Below are positions 47,831 through 59,370 of a stretch of 64,000 bases of DNA, piece by piece; the first letter of the stretch is position 1; every line of letters starts with the position of its first letter. Under the pieces are notes generated by a model that made no database searches, was not told the origin of the DNA, and saw only the letters and a list, made by a program, of their open reading frames with translations. This stretch comes from Apricaphanius iberus. Taxonomy: Eukaryota; Chordata; Actinopteri; Cyprinodontiformes; Aphaniidae. The position numbers and the translations under genes were made by a program. The stretch is taken from contig JAPXFQ010001662.1 in assembly GCA_028564705.1 (NCBI GenBank), forward strand, positions 7,066,001-7,130,000. Reading direction: 5' to 3'.

Positions 47831-49669
47831 ACATAGGCACCAAAGCAACATCTAGTGAGTCAAGGTTGTAGTTGCAATAGCAAAACTTAATTTTAAGCCA
47901 TGCAGAAGTCAGATTTGTATCCATTACCAGCCACCATCATGGATTTTACAGGGTAAGGATTATTTTGTACTAATAAGTTTATTTTATATCAAAATATTTT
48001 AAATGTAAATACTAAACGAAAAATAAATATAACAAAATATGGATCAAAGGCAACAATATGTTTTTGTACCCGTCCTCAAGGCATCTTATCAGTAGCTGAG
48101 GGCTATCCTCCACTCTCCTCTTGGAGATATCTATAAAAGTCATCATGTATACTTCAGAATTTAAATAAACATCCAACAGATGTATTTGACTGAGTTGTAT
48201 GGTAGGAGACCTGTTTCAATACAGAAAGCCACTCACCGCAGCTGTGAAAGTGCAAAAGTACCTATACTGGATAGAGCAGGAGGATTTTACTCTGTGTGGA
48301 GGTTGATGGGTCATGATCATCGTTCTCATATCTAGGATCGTCATAAACACAAGTATTGCAACAGCTAACGTTAGCCGTTAGTAAGCTATTTTACCCATCC
48401 ATGAGAAATGTTGCAATTTCCACGTGCGTTTGGATGCCATGAAAGTTTTTTATTTGTGTCCATCTGTTCTAGGCTTCACCTAAACAAACTCTGGTTTTAG
48501 ATCTTGTAAGGTCGCACCTCTTCTGAGAAGGATAACGAAATCTATGGGGCTCAGACACACCAGCTTGACTTACCGAGTGCTCTCTGTTCCACAGTATGCC
48601 TCGTTTGTCCGGGCAGTTGTTTACAAAAGCATTTGGCAACCCGCAATGGCGCCCGACATTTGCTGGAATACGTAAGGGATAATGCCCGACGAGTGTCCAT
48701 TATCAGAAAATAATAGACGACGCTGAGACGTGAACTTGCTTCCGTGAAGTCCACTATTTTCTGATAATGGACACCTCGAAGGGCATTATCCCCCTTATAC
48801 CATGGTCACTTACGAAAGAAAGAAATATTTTATCAATGAATAATACTTTAATGTGTTTTAGAGTTAAAAATCGCAGTTTTTAAAAAATATATAAGTCGAG
48901 CACACTATTTAATAGCTCCCGTATACAGGCGTTGCCAAGAAACATGGCCACAGGGAGCCGACCGCAGCGATTTATCAGTGATGGGAAGTGAGAGGATGGC
49001 TTTACCATACTGTACGTGATAGAAAATATCATTTCAGAAGGCCAGTGCACTACTTACTGCTTGTGTGTGTCCAGAGGATGATGCAAAACTTTGCGATGAG
49101 TTAACTGTGAAATAACGTTGAGTCTCCGTTGCCATTTGAGCAATCGCTATTATTTAGAACTGTCATCAGGCAATTTGGCGGGACGCCTTTCCTAGGTGTA
49201 CATTATCACTTTTTAATGTACACTCTCCAGCCAATCAAAATCGAATATTCACCCATACAATAGTATAAGTAAATATGAACAGTATCGTGCTTGTCGAGTT
49301 AATCTTTTATTATGTATTTAGTTAAAATATAACTTTTAAAGCAAATGTTGTACTTTTCTTCTACACACTTCTAAACAACCCTTGGAGCTATTACTTTTTT
49401 TGAATACATAGCTTTTAAGAAAAATGTTGCATATTCAACCTTTAATTCATTTTAAAATGCTTCTGAAACCGTATTTTTACGAGATGGTTTTCATTGGAGT
49501 CTGAATATTTATCTGTTTTAACTGTATTTTTAGTACTTCTTAATTAATTGATGTAATTGTAACATTGTGCTATTTGATTGTGTTTTACTTTGTGAACTCT
49601 CATTGGGCAGCAGCTGCTCTAGTAAATATGCTAAATAAATAAATTGGATCTTGACCTTCCACAGCAACA
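47831..49669. other. Non-coding 3' flank of gene D with a foldback element
   Basis: Contains the palindrome at 48673-48797. On the minus strand an AATAAA at 49306-49311, about 360 bases past the gene D stop, is a candidate polyadenylation signal. Confidence 0.45.
48673..48797. repeat. Imperfect palindrome, about 45-bp arms
   Basis: Left arm 48673-48717 contains GATAATGCCC, then TGTCCATTATCAGAAAATA; the right arm 48753-48797 is its complement with a few mismatches and small gaps. The centre is about 35 bases. It could fold as a long hairpin RNA or be a short foldback transposon. Confidence 0.75.
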
Positions 49670-51168
49670 TCAGCTCAGCTCCCTGCGTGAGTTTAAACAG
49701 CGCTTCTGATGCGCTTTGGCCCATGACAGCTGCGTAAACTTCTTGCTACAGCCCTCGCAGCTGTACGGTTTCTCCCCCGTGTGTGTCCTGGTGTGTTGCT
49801 TCAGGGCATCCGTTCTTTTAAACGTCGCCTTGCACACGGAGCAGCTGAAAGGTCTTTCCTCCGTGTGGGTTTTCATGTGCTGCACCAAGGCGCTCTTCCT
49901 GATGAACCCCACTGTGCAGACGGAGCAGCCGAACGGTCTCTCGCCATCGTGAAACCTCATGTGTTGAGCCAAGCGGGCGGCATTGGTGAAGCTCTGGCCG
50001 CACGCTTCGCAGAGGGCTCTCTCCTTGCTGTGGGTTTTCATGTGGTTCTCAAAGTTCTGCTTCCTCCTGAACGCGGCCTGACAAGTGGAGCACCTGAACG
50101 GTTTCTCCCCCGTGTGGATCTTGTTGTGCTCCATTAACGTTTGCTTCTGCTGGAAGCGAGCCTCACAGACGGAGCAGGAGTAGGGTTTCTCTCCTGTGTG
50201 ACGCCTCATGTGCCGACTGAGGCTTTCCTTCACGCTGAAGTTTCGGCCGCAGACGGAGCAGCTGAAAGGTTTCTCTCCGCTGTGAGTTCTAATGTGTCGC
50301 TTCAAGCTGTCTTTCCGTCTGAAAGCCGTCGGACAGTGAGGGCAGCTGTGGGGTTTCTCTCCGCTGTGGATTTTCGAATGGTCCACCAGGGTTTTTTCAC
50401 TTAAAAAAGTCGCATTGCAGACAGAGCAGCGGAAAGGTTTTTCCCCAGTATGGGTCCTTGTGTGCTCGGCTAATTCCCGCTTCCACATAAAAGCGCCACC
50501 GCAGATGGAGCAGCTGTAAGGCTTCCTTCCAGTGTGACTCCTCATGTGCTGGGTTAACCACCCCATCATCTTAAAGTTCTGGCCACAGACTGAGCAGCTG
50601 AAAGGTTTGTCCTCACTGTGAGTTCTAATGTGTTTCATTAATGCATGTTTCCATATGAAAGCCTTCTGACAAATGGAGCAGCTGAAAGGTTTTTCACCCG
50701 TGTGGATTCTCTGGTGTCTTAACAAATAAACCCTGCGGCTGAATTTTTCGCCACATTCTGAGCAGGCGTGATAATCACCATTTTCTTCTTCGTCATCTCC
50801 ACAATCTTCACTACTTTGAACAGAGTTGGTATCCGATAAGCCACTGCTATCCTCCCACTTTCCATCACTGACGTCGGTTTCTGAGGAACCCGAGGCGCAG
50901 TCTTCATCATCCGAGTCCAAGCACTGATCTGGATCTGGTCCAGCGGAGGCTCCGTCCGCTTCGGTCTTGAAGTGGTGAATCTCTGAGAGCCAAGGTTTTT
51001 CTTCATCATTTTCATTCTTCACAGGCACACATGTAGATATGACCTCTGTGACCTCAGCCTCCTCTTGTTCTTGTTCCTCTTTTATCTGTTGGAGCTCCTC
51101 CTCCTGGTCCGGTCTGGGACTCCAGCTCTGCTGAGCAGCAACAACCTCCTGTTTGATCTGAAGAATGC
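49670..51168 (-). CDS. C2H2 zinc-finger protein D, terminal exon, 12 fingers plus a C2HC finger
   Basis: Terminal exon of a C2H2 zinc-finger gene, likely a nuclear DNA-binding regulator. On the minus strand CCTGCAG is the acceptor and the exon starts at 51168 with ILQIKQEVVAAQQSWSPRP after a split Gly codon, in the same phase as B and C; the frame is open from there through the whole array, so the GTG at 51028 is not the start. The acidic spacer has long Glu/Asp runs and SSETDVSDGKWED. Twelve fingers fit C-x2-C-x12-H-x3-H; the linker before the tenth (SKERAL) is one residue short. The thirteenth ends CSKKFTQLSWAKAHQKRC, a C-x2-C-x12-H-x3-C form, followed by a short tail. It is the longest array of the minus-strand trio. 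Confidence 0.88.
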
Positions 51169-52244
51169 CTGCAGGAAAATCGAAACACCTTGCGGTTATT
51201 TTTTTTTCAGAAATACACCACTCGCCATGGTCTCAACTGTTATTTAAGTGGTCAAATACTGAAAAAAATGTTTTACTGTCAAAACAAAGCATCAAACCAA
51301 ATAACTCACACATTTCCTAGTTCAAAAACACAACACATTTGAGTTTCGTAATAATCCAATAAATGTAAGGATCTATTCAAAATTGTGAAATCAAAATTGT
51401 TCTCTGTTTAAAATGTTTTATCTACTTAAGTTATTAATCAACAAAACAAAAATCAACAGAGGATTGCATCGAAATTGGCAGGCAAGTCTGCTAGTAAAAT
51501 GTGATTGACAGGGAAAACATAACCGATGCTTCTCTCTTTGTTTAAAGAATGGTTGAAGAGTGGGATCTGTTGTGTTTTTCTGGGCCCTGTTCCAGAAAGC
51601 TTGGTTAACTTACCATGTGGTAAACTCTGAACTCTTGATTAATCAACCCAAAACCTGCTAAGCCCAAGCATGTCCAAAACACCTGATAAGAATCAGCTTA
51701 ACCAACCTACTCCTGGCAAAACCTTTAATGAGCATGCACCCTGAATAAATAAAGACCATCTCAATGGATCACCAAATTCACGAGTCACAAAGGAAACTGA
51801 AGAGAAAGAAAGGGAAGAATACTTCAAAGAAGCGGTGTTGGAAGAACTGATGCTGGGCTAGGAGGAATTCATGCCAATCATTATGATAAAAAAAGCATTC
51901 AAGCTGCATCAGCAAAATAAAGAACGCTTGCTTGGCAAAAAATAAATGTCGGAGTAAGTCCAACTATCCCCCTAATCAGTTGTGGAAATCCCATTTCATC
52001 TTTCGGGAGGACAAAAAACATTAAAACAGAGTAATTGTTTTTTGGGGTTTTTTTGGGGGGGGGTGAAAAAAAATTTGTCTCTCTTGCTCCTTCAAAACCT
52101 CCCTTGTGTTGGCCTTTAACATGATAAATAATGTATTAGTCAATACTCTACCTGTATACATGTTCTTATATGTTCAACCGGCAATGGGGAGCCTAAGTCT
52201 CCTCCCCTTCCTGTCGGCCGATGGATCCCCAAACCAAAAAAAAA
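51169..52244. other. Upstream of gene D exon; possible Harbinger remnant
   Basis: No upstream coding exon recognised. From about 51583 the phrase GGGCCCTGTTCCAGAAAGC and codons near 51890-51960 (LAWQKINVGVS-like) resemble an end and Myb-like part of a decayed Harbinger element, but several stops intervene and no second end was found. Confidence 0.3.
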
Positions 52245-52380
52245 TAATGAATGGAAGTCTGTGGAGCGATAAGTTATTTTCTGGTCCGCTTTGTGTTACG
52301 TGATATGATAACTAATGATGTACATTTCGACTGTATTTGTCAAGTGATTTTTTTTTTTTTTTATTGTAAATATTCGCATT
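52245..52380 (+). repeat. Dispersed repeat, second copy
   Basis: GAATGGAAGTC, then AAGTTATTTTCTGGTCCGCT, TAACTAATGATGT and TTTGTCAAGTGATTT match 42703-42850 in order and spacing. Family unknown. Confidence 0.6.
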
Positions 52381-52524
52381 TAAAATGCCTATAAATCAGA
52401 AGTCAGAAGTCGCATATATGACGCCATTTGGCTAACGGGAGTTAGCACTAGCTATAGCACGTAAAACGCTATCAAAGAGCTTGTAGAGCTTCTCCTCCAT
52501 CCTGGCTCTCACTCCAGCGACTGC

Positions 52525-52860
52525 TTTCAATTCAATTCAATTCAGTTTATTTATATAGCGCCATTTCACAACAGATGTCATCTCAAGGCACTTTACAAAA
52601 AGAGTTATTACAATACAATGTTTAGTGTAGAAATTACAGAACCACAGAAGATTGCGTCGTGGAATTCTCATACGTTCTGCGTTCTGGAAATCCCTCATAC
52701 TGAGCAAGCATGCAGCGACAGTGGGAAGGAAAAACTCCCTTTTAACAGGAAGAAACCTCCGGCAGAACCAGGCTCAGCACAAGCAGTTATCTGCCGCGAC
52801 CGTCTGTGGCTTGGAGAATACATAACAGAGACACAGAAAGAGCAATAGAACTGATGCACA
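52525..52860 (-). mobile_element. LINE 3' end fragment (L2-like)
   Basis: Starts with a (CAATT)n-like tail (52527-52545) and TTTATTTATATAGCGCC, then GGAAGGAAAAACTCCCTTTT and AACAGGAAGAAACCTCC, a well-known fish repeat that looks like the 3' untranslated end of a LINE in minus orientation. The 76-codon open frame inside is not a gene. Confidence 0.6.
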
Positions 52861-53157
52861 AGTTTGTTGCAGGACGTGGAGAATTTTCCGTCACTGCAAT
52901 GCCATCTTAGTCAGGGTCGTCAAGCAGGGCTAATCCGGAGCACCTACTATAATAGAAAACAGGTTAGTGCTTGAATTGACAGCACATCATGCAGTTGGGG
53001 AGAAGTAGGAGAGAAAGTAGGAACTTTCCCCTCGACATAGATGCTACTTTCCACATGGTCAGGTTTATAGAGGTTTTCTCTGTGTTTAATGCTCCTTTCT
53101 TCATCTGGAGGCTATGGCCATTGCTCTCCTCCTTCTTCTGCAGTTGTAGTCCGCTAA

Positions 53158-53729
53158 GGCCACGTCCACACTAAGCCGGATAATGCCTTAAACGTATAAT
53201 TATTTAGTCTACACCCCCCTATCGTCCACACTAACCCGGCATTGTTTAAGGTCTGTGGCCGGATAACTATTAGCCGGGTAAGAGAGCCGTGTAAATCTTA
53301 ATTCAATGGCTAAGCGAGCTAGTGTGGACAGCTTCCCCGGATAATGAAAGGAAGTGGCCTCAATGAATGCTGCGTCAATAACAATACGACACTACAGACA
53401 AAGACAACAGCGAAGAGTAATAAATCGATCTCGTCGTCTGTCCACACCAAAAACTCTCTCTTCTTCTGAGCAGCTATTATTCTCTTCGGTTTACGGGACA
53501 AGCAGCTATGTACTGTGCTGTAGAGCTTCTTGTATATATTATGTAGGCGCTGGCGTCACGTAGATTATACGCGTGTTTCTTGCAAATACGCATGCCCAGT
53601 ATTTGCACAGGTCTGTATGGGATTGCGCAATCATGACCCCTTAAACGGGGCGTAAATGCTCATGTTGAGTGGATAACATTAGGCGTCTAACTCCCCGTAT
53701 AACCTTATCGGCTTAGTGTGGACGTAGCC
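53158..53729. mobile_element. Harbinger-like short element, TAA duplication
   Basis: Ends GGCCACGTCCACACTAAGCC and GGCTTAGTGTGGACGTAGCC are inverted with one mismatch, and TAA flanks both sides (53155-53157, 53730-53732), as expected for PIF/Harbinger. Length 572 bp, with subterminal repeats of CACACTAACCCGG. No transposase. Confidence 0.85.
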
Positions 53730-53962
53730 TAAACGTTTTCACACAAAACCTTAAGTTACCTTTGCCTCCGGTTGAAAATCAGCGTTTTCTCTGCATCAAA
53801 ATTAGGTTTTAAAATTCACGGACATCATATGTTCGATCCACTGCGAATTTGAAACTGGATCAGAAAATAATTTTTATCGCTCCATTGACTCTCTTATAAA
53901 TTTTTTGGAGAATTTGGGGACCCATGGACCGGAAGTAGAAGGGCGTGGCTTAGGCTGCCCAT

Positions 53963-55391
53963 GGCTGTGTCCGAATTCAGGGGCTGGATCCTTCGAAGGA
54001 CCCGGTCTACTCGGTCTACGTGGGCTGGGTCCTTCGTCGACCGGGTAGACCGGATGTTAACGGCTGTGAATTTGGACGGTCTAGCCTTCAGTTGAATTCC
54101 CGCCCCCACTTTGCCGAACCTCCTGTCGCCTAGCAACCGCGATCACGCTAAACCAGCTGGTAAAGCAAGAAATATTCCCCAGTATTTTACTCACCTTTTT
54201 TACTCTAGAGGAACAACAAGTTTTACTGTCTGCGCCATGTTTTATATCTTATCCTATCTTAAAACTTATCCTAATGCCAATATGTTATGTTATTTTAAAC
54301 TGTTCAACGTAAGCTTCTTTAAAAACACCAATACAACTTTTAATGAAATGACTTCATGATATTTAACATTTTTAGAAATTCATTTATTCACAACCATCGA
54401 ACACCTAAGTAAAAATGTGACAAAAACATGAATGAAAAAAAAAAAAACAGTCCATCCATTCGGTCCCTGCTCTCCTCTCCAGTCTCCCTTTGCTGCTTCA
54501 TATCCTAAACAAGAAGACAATAAACACAGTTTACAAAAAGAGCAACACAACAACATTTATGAAATCTATATTTGTTAAAGTGATCAGTCATAAATTATGT
54601 TATTTGCGTTTCTGCAAATATTCATACATACAGTAGGTTTATTTTTTGCTTTCAAATTAATTTTCCGGCAAGGGATTGATTTCTCCTGCAGATACAACTC
54701 CTCCTGAATTTTCCTCATTAGATAGAAAATAAATAGAGGAACGTGACAACTTTCTTGATTTAAGAGTGCAGAACTATAGTTTTCACAGCAGATCACAGGT
54801 TCTGTGTTGTATGAGGCTCAATAAGAGTCCTCTAGCATAAGCTGTGTAACTGGATTTAATCTTCAACCTCCAAGCCACCGTGCCCCGATTTTCACTCGGT
54901 AAAGAGGTAATAATTTCTCCTAAGAGGAGTTGACTTTTGACTTAATTTACCAAAGCAGAAAGTGGCTGCGTAAAGATGAAGAAACCATTACACTACCATA
55001 AGAGCTCGTTTACGAGCGATGCTTTACAAAAAAATATTAAAATACATGTCTAAGCCAAGAATAAAAGGCAAACAACACAACCGCTTTAAGTTTTTAATTT
55101 TTGAACCGCCAGATTTTAATATACTTACATCTAAAACTGTGCTCCTCTCTCGCTTCGCCTGCCGCTTCGTCTGTCGTGTTGCTGGAAGAAAATTCTCCCG
55201 TTCAGCCCGCAATGAATCTTGGGATATGTAGACCAGCTAAGGATACACCGCAACGGTCCTTCAAATCGGGGAGAAGTCGGCCGCATTTGAAGCAGTCTTC
55301 GAATTTGGACAGTCCTAGTCGCGGCGCTGTGACGTAACCGGCCGACAAATCCGGCCTTCGAAGGATCCAGCCGCTGGATTCGGACACAGCC
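53963..55391. mobile_element. Inverted-repeat element, CAT duplication, 1.4 kb
   Basis: Left end GGCTGTGTCCGAATTCAGGG, right end inverted (ATTCGGACACAGCC); GGATCCTTCGAAGGAC-like phrases lie just inside both. CAT is present at both edges (53960-53962, 55392-55394). The open frame at 55131-55541 crosses the end and is not a gene. Superfamily unassigned; 3-bp duplication would suit PIF/Harbinger. Confidence 0.75.
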
Positions 55392-56521
55392 CATATCAAC
55401 AAAGGTATTCGGAGGAAGCTGGCACAGATACACTTTCATGGCCACATCTAACAACATTTCTTTGCGTTCTTCTCTAATTTCCTTTATAGAACACCAAAGT
55501 AACAAGGTAAGCCCAAAATAAAGTAAAAAAAAACCTAACATAATATTTAATTTGAAAAGTTATCTGTATAGTTTTGTAGAATAATCCTGGAATGACCAGG
55601 CAGCATAAAGCGAAAGCTACTGATTTTATTCTGTATTCTTTCAGTAAATGACCTGCTGCAAAAACATGACACCTCTATGGATTATTATCACAGCCTGAGG
55701 AAACATTTACATTTTTCTACCGAATGGAGAAGAACATCTGTTAAATTTACAACCTAAAACAGATTTCACTGTGGTTTCATTTTGCTTTTCATGATTCATT
55801 TTGACCGAAAGGGTAAACTTACCTCCACCCCCCCATACATAATTTTTTATTACCAGTCAATTTTTAAATAGTAACATTCTCCATAGTATTTATTTTTATC
55901 ATTCATTTGAACTTATATTCAACCCACACGAGCTGAACAGGGAATACAAATTGTGCGATCAGACATCCAGCAGTTGATAGCAGCTGCATGTTATATAATA
56001 ATCAGAAAACAACCGTACAAAAGGCTTGAGTTGCATTTGTTACATGTTGAATATTATACCAAATAATTCATAATATATTAATCTTTTTTATTTCAGTAAA
56101 TAAATAAATAAGACATTATTTAATGTGAAGCATTTAATTAAAGTGATTTTGATGAAATATAAACTAATCTGTGTTTCCAGATCCACAGGATCATAATGGA
56201 ACAAATTACCTGGAACATGGGTAATATACGGAGATTAAGTTGCTATGGTCATTAACATACCTTTTAGAACGAAAGTTGTAGTTCTCCACTAACTTACCCT
56301 TAAACTTATCCAGTTATGTCACAAAACTTGTTTTCCGGAAATGAACCCGAGCACTTTAGGTCTGATTGAAATTATGATAAACCAGATGATTTTCAGTGTG
56401 ATAAACTGAAATTTTATCACTGAATTGTGAGATTAAAATCAAAATTATTTTGTTTTTCAGTGGCTCAAATCCTCCACCATTTGAAAGCATGAACAACTAG
56501 AAGAAAGTGTAGGACATTTAC

Positions 56522-56681
56522 CAGAAAGAAGGTGGGATTCTCCAGATGTTCTTCTCGGTGGTCCTCCTCTTTCTGGTCCCGATCGCTCAGTCTCTGACAC
56601 CATCATCCTCTTGGGAGGACGTTCCTCTGATTGTGTGAAGACGTCTGAACTCCAAACTCTATTGTCTCCATCTATTACACA
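56522..56681 (-). CDS. Candidate internal exon, unrecognised protein
   Basis: On the minus strand, 53 codons are open from after a stop at 56682-56684 to a splice-donor-like GTAAAT at 56521-56516. The reading includes TQSEERPPKRMMVSETERSG and RTSGESHLLSG, with two adjacent Met codons that could start it. The composition (Arg, Ser, Pro, Glu) and the donor are gene-like, and the wording faintly resembles N-terminal segments of fish innate-immunity proteins. No clean acceptor was verified. I cannot name the family; this may be a chance frame or a dead exon. Confidence 0.25.
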
Positions 56682-57083
56682 TTACCTTCCTGTTGTTCAG
56701 CTATACTTAGCATGCAAAGATAAGCTATAAAAACTCTGAAATGAAGAATTTGAATTTGGTCTCGTTAACGGGTCAAACTGATTTCCTCTGGACGAGACTG
56801 ACACGGAGGAGACAAAAAAGTGGGCTTCCAGCAGCTACAACAGCAGCTGCTAACACGCACTTCCGTTATTCTTTGTCTTTCTTTGGTGTGCCTTCAAAAT
56901 AAGAGCTCAAATTCGGCTTCGGTTTGGCAACAGGAAACGAGGATGTTTTGAGTTTATTGGGCACAGTTACAGTTAGTGCATTGCTAAAACATGAACAGTT
57001 GCTATGTAATGCTACAATGTAATGCTATGAGGCTAAAACTGACACCAAATATTTTACATATGTGGGGATATATGTTTGGGATA

Positions 57084-57160
57084 TCCCTTTGGCTGACTGG
57101 TTAGTGCACATGATTCTCACCTGGGTGTTGTTGGATCGAATCTCGCCTGTGCCCTCGTTG
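57084..57160 (+). mobile_element. tRNA-like stretch, probably SINE remnant
   Basis: Box A-like TGGCTGACTGGTTAGTG and box B-like GGATCGAATCTCGC are spaced as in a tRNA, and the middle resembles a Glu-type tRNA loop (TTCTCAC). The stems do not close well, so not a functional tRNA. Confidence 0.3.
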
Positions 57161-57844
57161 TCTACTTTGCCATACATAGACTATTAAAAAAATTATATCT
57201 TTCCTTGAATATAACATTAAATGGAACTGCAGTCTTTCCTTTTTTAGGTCAGTTGGGTTAAACAGCATTATTTATACGGTAACGCCCTACATTTTTCCGA
57301 AACCTAGTAGATAAGTTTAACATTGTTTTTGTTTGGCCAAGAACATTGCTTCAGATGGCAAAATTGCTTCAAAATAGACAGGTATCTGTCAAGATTTAAT
57401 GTAATATGAATATTAAATATAATTTTAGCCCATTTTTGGGGTGCTGGAACTGAAGGCTTCATAAATTCATCCTATGATGAATTGATTTTCAGTTATCAAA
57501 TTTCAGAAGAACAAAGCTTTTTTCCCATTTCTTCAAGCATTTTGATTTGTTTAGGCATCAGAAGTCCACCAAACTGCAGAAGAAAACGAAATACATTTCA
57601 ATATATATATTTCAAAATGTTTTCTGATGATTTCATATGGTTCAGATATTTCTTATAATCAAGTATAATAGTATCACAATTCCCGAATTAAATCCGCCAA
57701 AGAGGTTGTGTTTTTGCTGGAGTTTATCTGTTCATCTCTGAGTAAATGAATGAACAGATAATTATTCCCACAGTGTGACAGCACACATATAAAACGTGAG
57801 AATACAGAGCAAGTGAAAACACATAAAGTAAGCTATAGAGTTAA

Positions 57845-58506
57845 GCCTAGTTTATTCTTCTCCGACCGCAAATTTGCACTCGGACGCAGACGTATTGACG
57901 GAGACATTTTCCATTTATCGTTCTGTTTTTTTCTCTCCACTCTTCATTGTTTTTTCAGCGTTGCTCGACCAGTAGGGGGTGCTATCTCTCATGGCGTCCC
58001 TCATGGCGTCTCTGCCTACTATCACACCATTGTTTGAGTTTTTTCTAGTCTTGTGAACACATTTCTCCCTAAAGGAGCAATGGACGACAGAACGTAAGTT
58101 TTGATTAAGCTGTAAAGCTTTTTACTAGAAGTGCAGATTATAGAACACTGCAGAACCACATGGAAACAAACACAGCAGCCTTTTTTGTTGTTTTCCTACA
58201 CCTCCTTGTGTTCAAAATCTCCAAAAGAACAGATAAGTTAAATATCCTTTCATTATAAAGCATGTAGTGGCGAAACGCTGCATTAACTACTGATTACAGC
58301 GACTATAGAGTCACGTTCTGGTCCAGCGATCTCTGGCTGTTACTGAAACTGACCAATCAGATGCATACGCTATCTGTGGAGAGATAGTTAAAAAATGGGC
58401 CTCTACTCCGTGCGTCCTTGCGTAGGTGAAAGAGAGACCTTGCGTTGACGGATAATGACGTTTGCGTCAATCCGTCTCCGTCAAAACGGAGAAGCATAAA
58501 CTAGGC
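57845..58506. mobile_element. Short element with TTAA duplication
   Basis: GCCTAGTTTATTCTTCTCCG on the left and its complement (CGGAGAAGCATAAACTAGGC) on the right are inverted with one mismatch, each flanked by TTAA (57841-57844, 58507-58510), the target of piggyBac and Kolobok elements. No transposase; subterminal phrases GACGGAGACATTTT / GCGTCAATCCGTCTCCGTC are also inverted. Confidence 0.85.
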
Positions 58507-58510
58507 TTAA

Positions 58511-59235
58511 GATATAAAATAAATTAGAAATAGAGCTGTTAACAAACTAACTCAAAGTTGTTGAGAGATTTAGATGCAATATCCAGGAAATGTGATTACA
58601 TTTTGGGGATGTTCAGGTATGAAAGGATCTTCTCTGTTTTTTTGCTTTTAGATTATTTCTTTTTCTAGTTTAGGATATTTTTATAAGCAGTGAATCTCCA
58701 AAGTTTATATGTAAGATGCATGTGCAAATATTAAATGTGCTACTGACTAGCTTAATGACTGGGTGTCCATTTACATATCTCCTGTTGTGCATGCACCTGC
58801 GTTAAAATGTACAACAAAGTAAAAATGATCTTGCCTAGCCACGCTCTGGGTGCTCAGCACCCCTAAACCTCTGATCCTAGAATCGCCCCTGGTATTACAT
58901 ATATATATCCCTTCAGAAACTCGTCAACCAAGGTTTTGCAAGTTTCTGCTGGTATGTTGACAGTTTACCTTTGGTGATGCGATCTAAGGCAACTCTTTAA
59001 CTTTACTATTATACCTAAAACAGGGAAAAATTGTATGATTTATCATCAGACACTGAGATAAAAAAAAAATGAATGAATGAATCGATTAGAGCAACTGTCT
59101 CAGTGGATGCCGTCTCAACCCAGTGCAAATGTTGGGAGACAACAGAAAGGTAGCCAAAATGACATCACTCCTGAACAATGTGTCCCACCCATGAACCAGA
59201 ATACAACACCAGAAAGTAGCTGTTGCTTCTGAAAT
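58511..59235. other. Non-coding stretch
   Basis: Near 58870-58893 CTAGAATCGCCCCTGG looks like one end of a hAT-like element, without a partner. No gene recognised. Confidence 0.4.
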
Positions 59236-59239
59236 GCAG

Positions 59240-59370
59240 GTCGTAGGTTATCCCTTCTCAGTGCCGAAGCTTTGGAAGGGTGTCCCGCTACACGTTAGGT
59301 ACATCTCCTCAGAGGCAGTTTTTAAGTCCAGGTTAAAAACTCATTTTTATTCACTGGCTTTTAAAATAAA
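59240..59370 (+). mobile_element. L2/CR1-type LINE C-terminal fragment
   Basis: Codons for VPKLWKGVPLHVRYIS, then FKSRL and a SLAF-like end match the C-terminus of L2 ORF2 (compare 7850-7965). Very short. Confidence 0.55.

Larger units (their letters stand above)
55395..57840. other. Mostly non-coding stretch
   Basis: Contains one candidate coding exon on the minus strand (56522-56681) and a tRNA-like stretch at about 57084-57160, both described separately. The rest is AT-rich with nothing recognised. Confidence 0.4.

Noticed and set aside
55131..55541. 136-codon minus-strand frame
   Set aside because: Runs across the end of a transposon, so not a single functional unit.
58870..58893. Complete hAT element at CGCCCCTGG end
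   Set aside because: Only one end visible.
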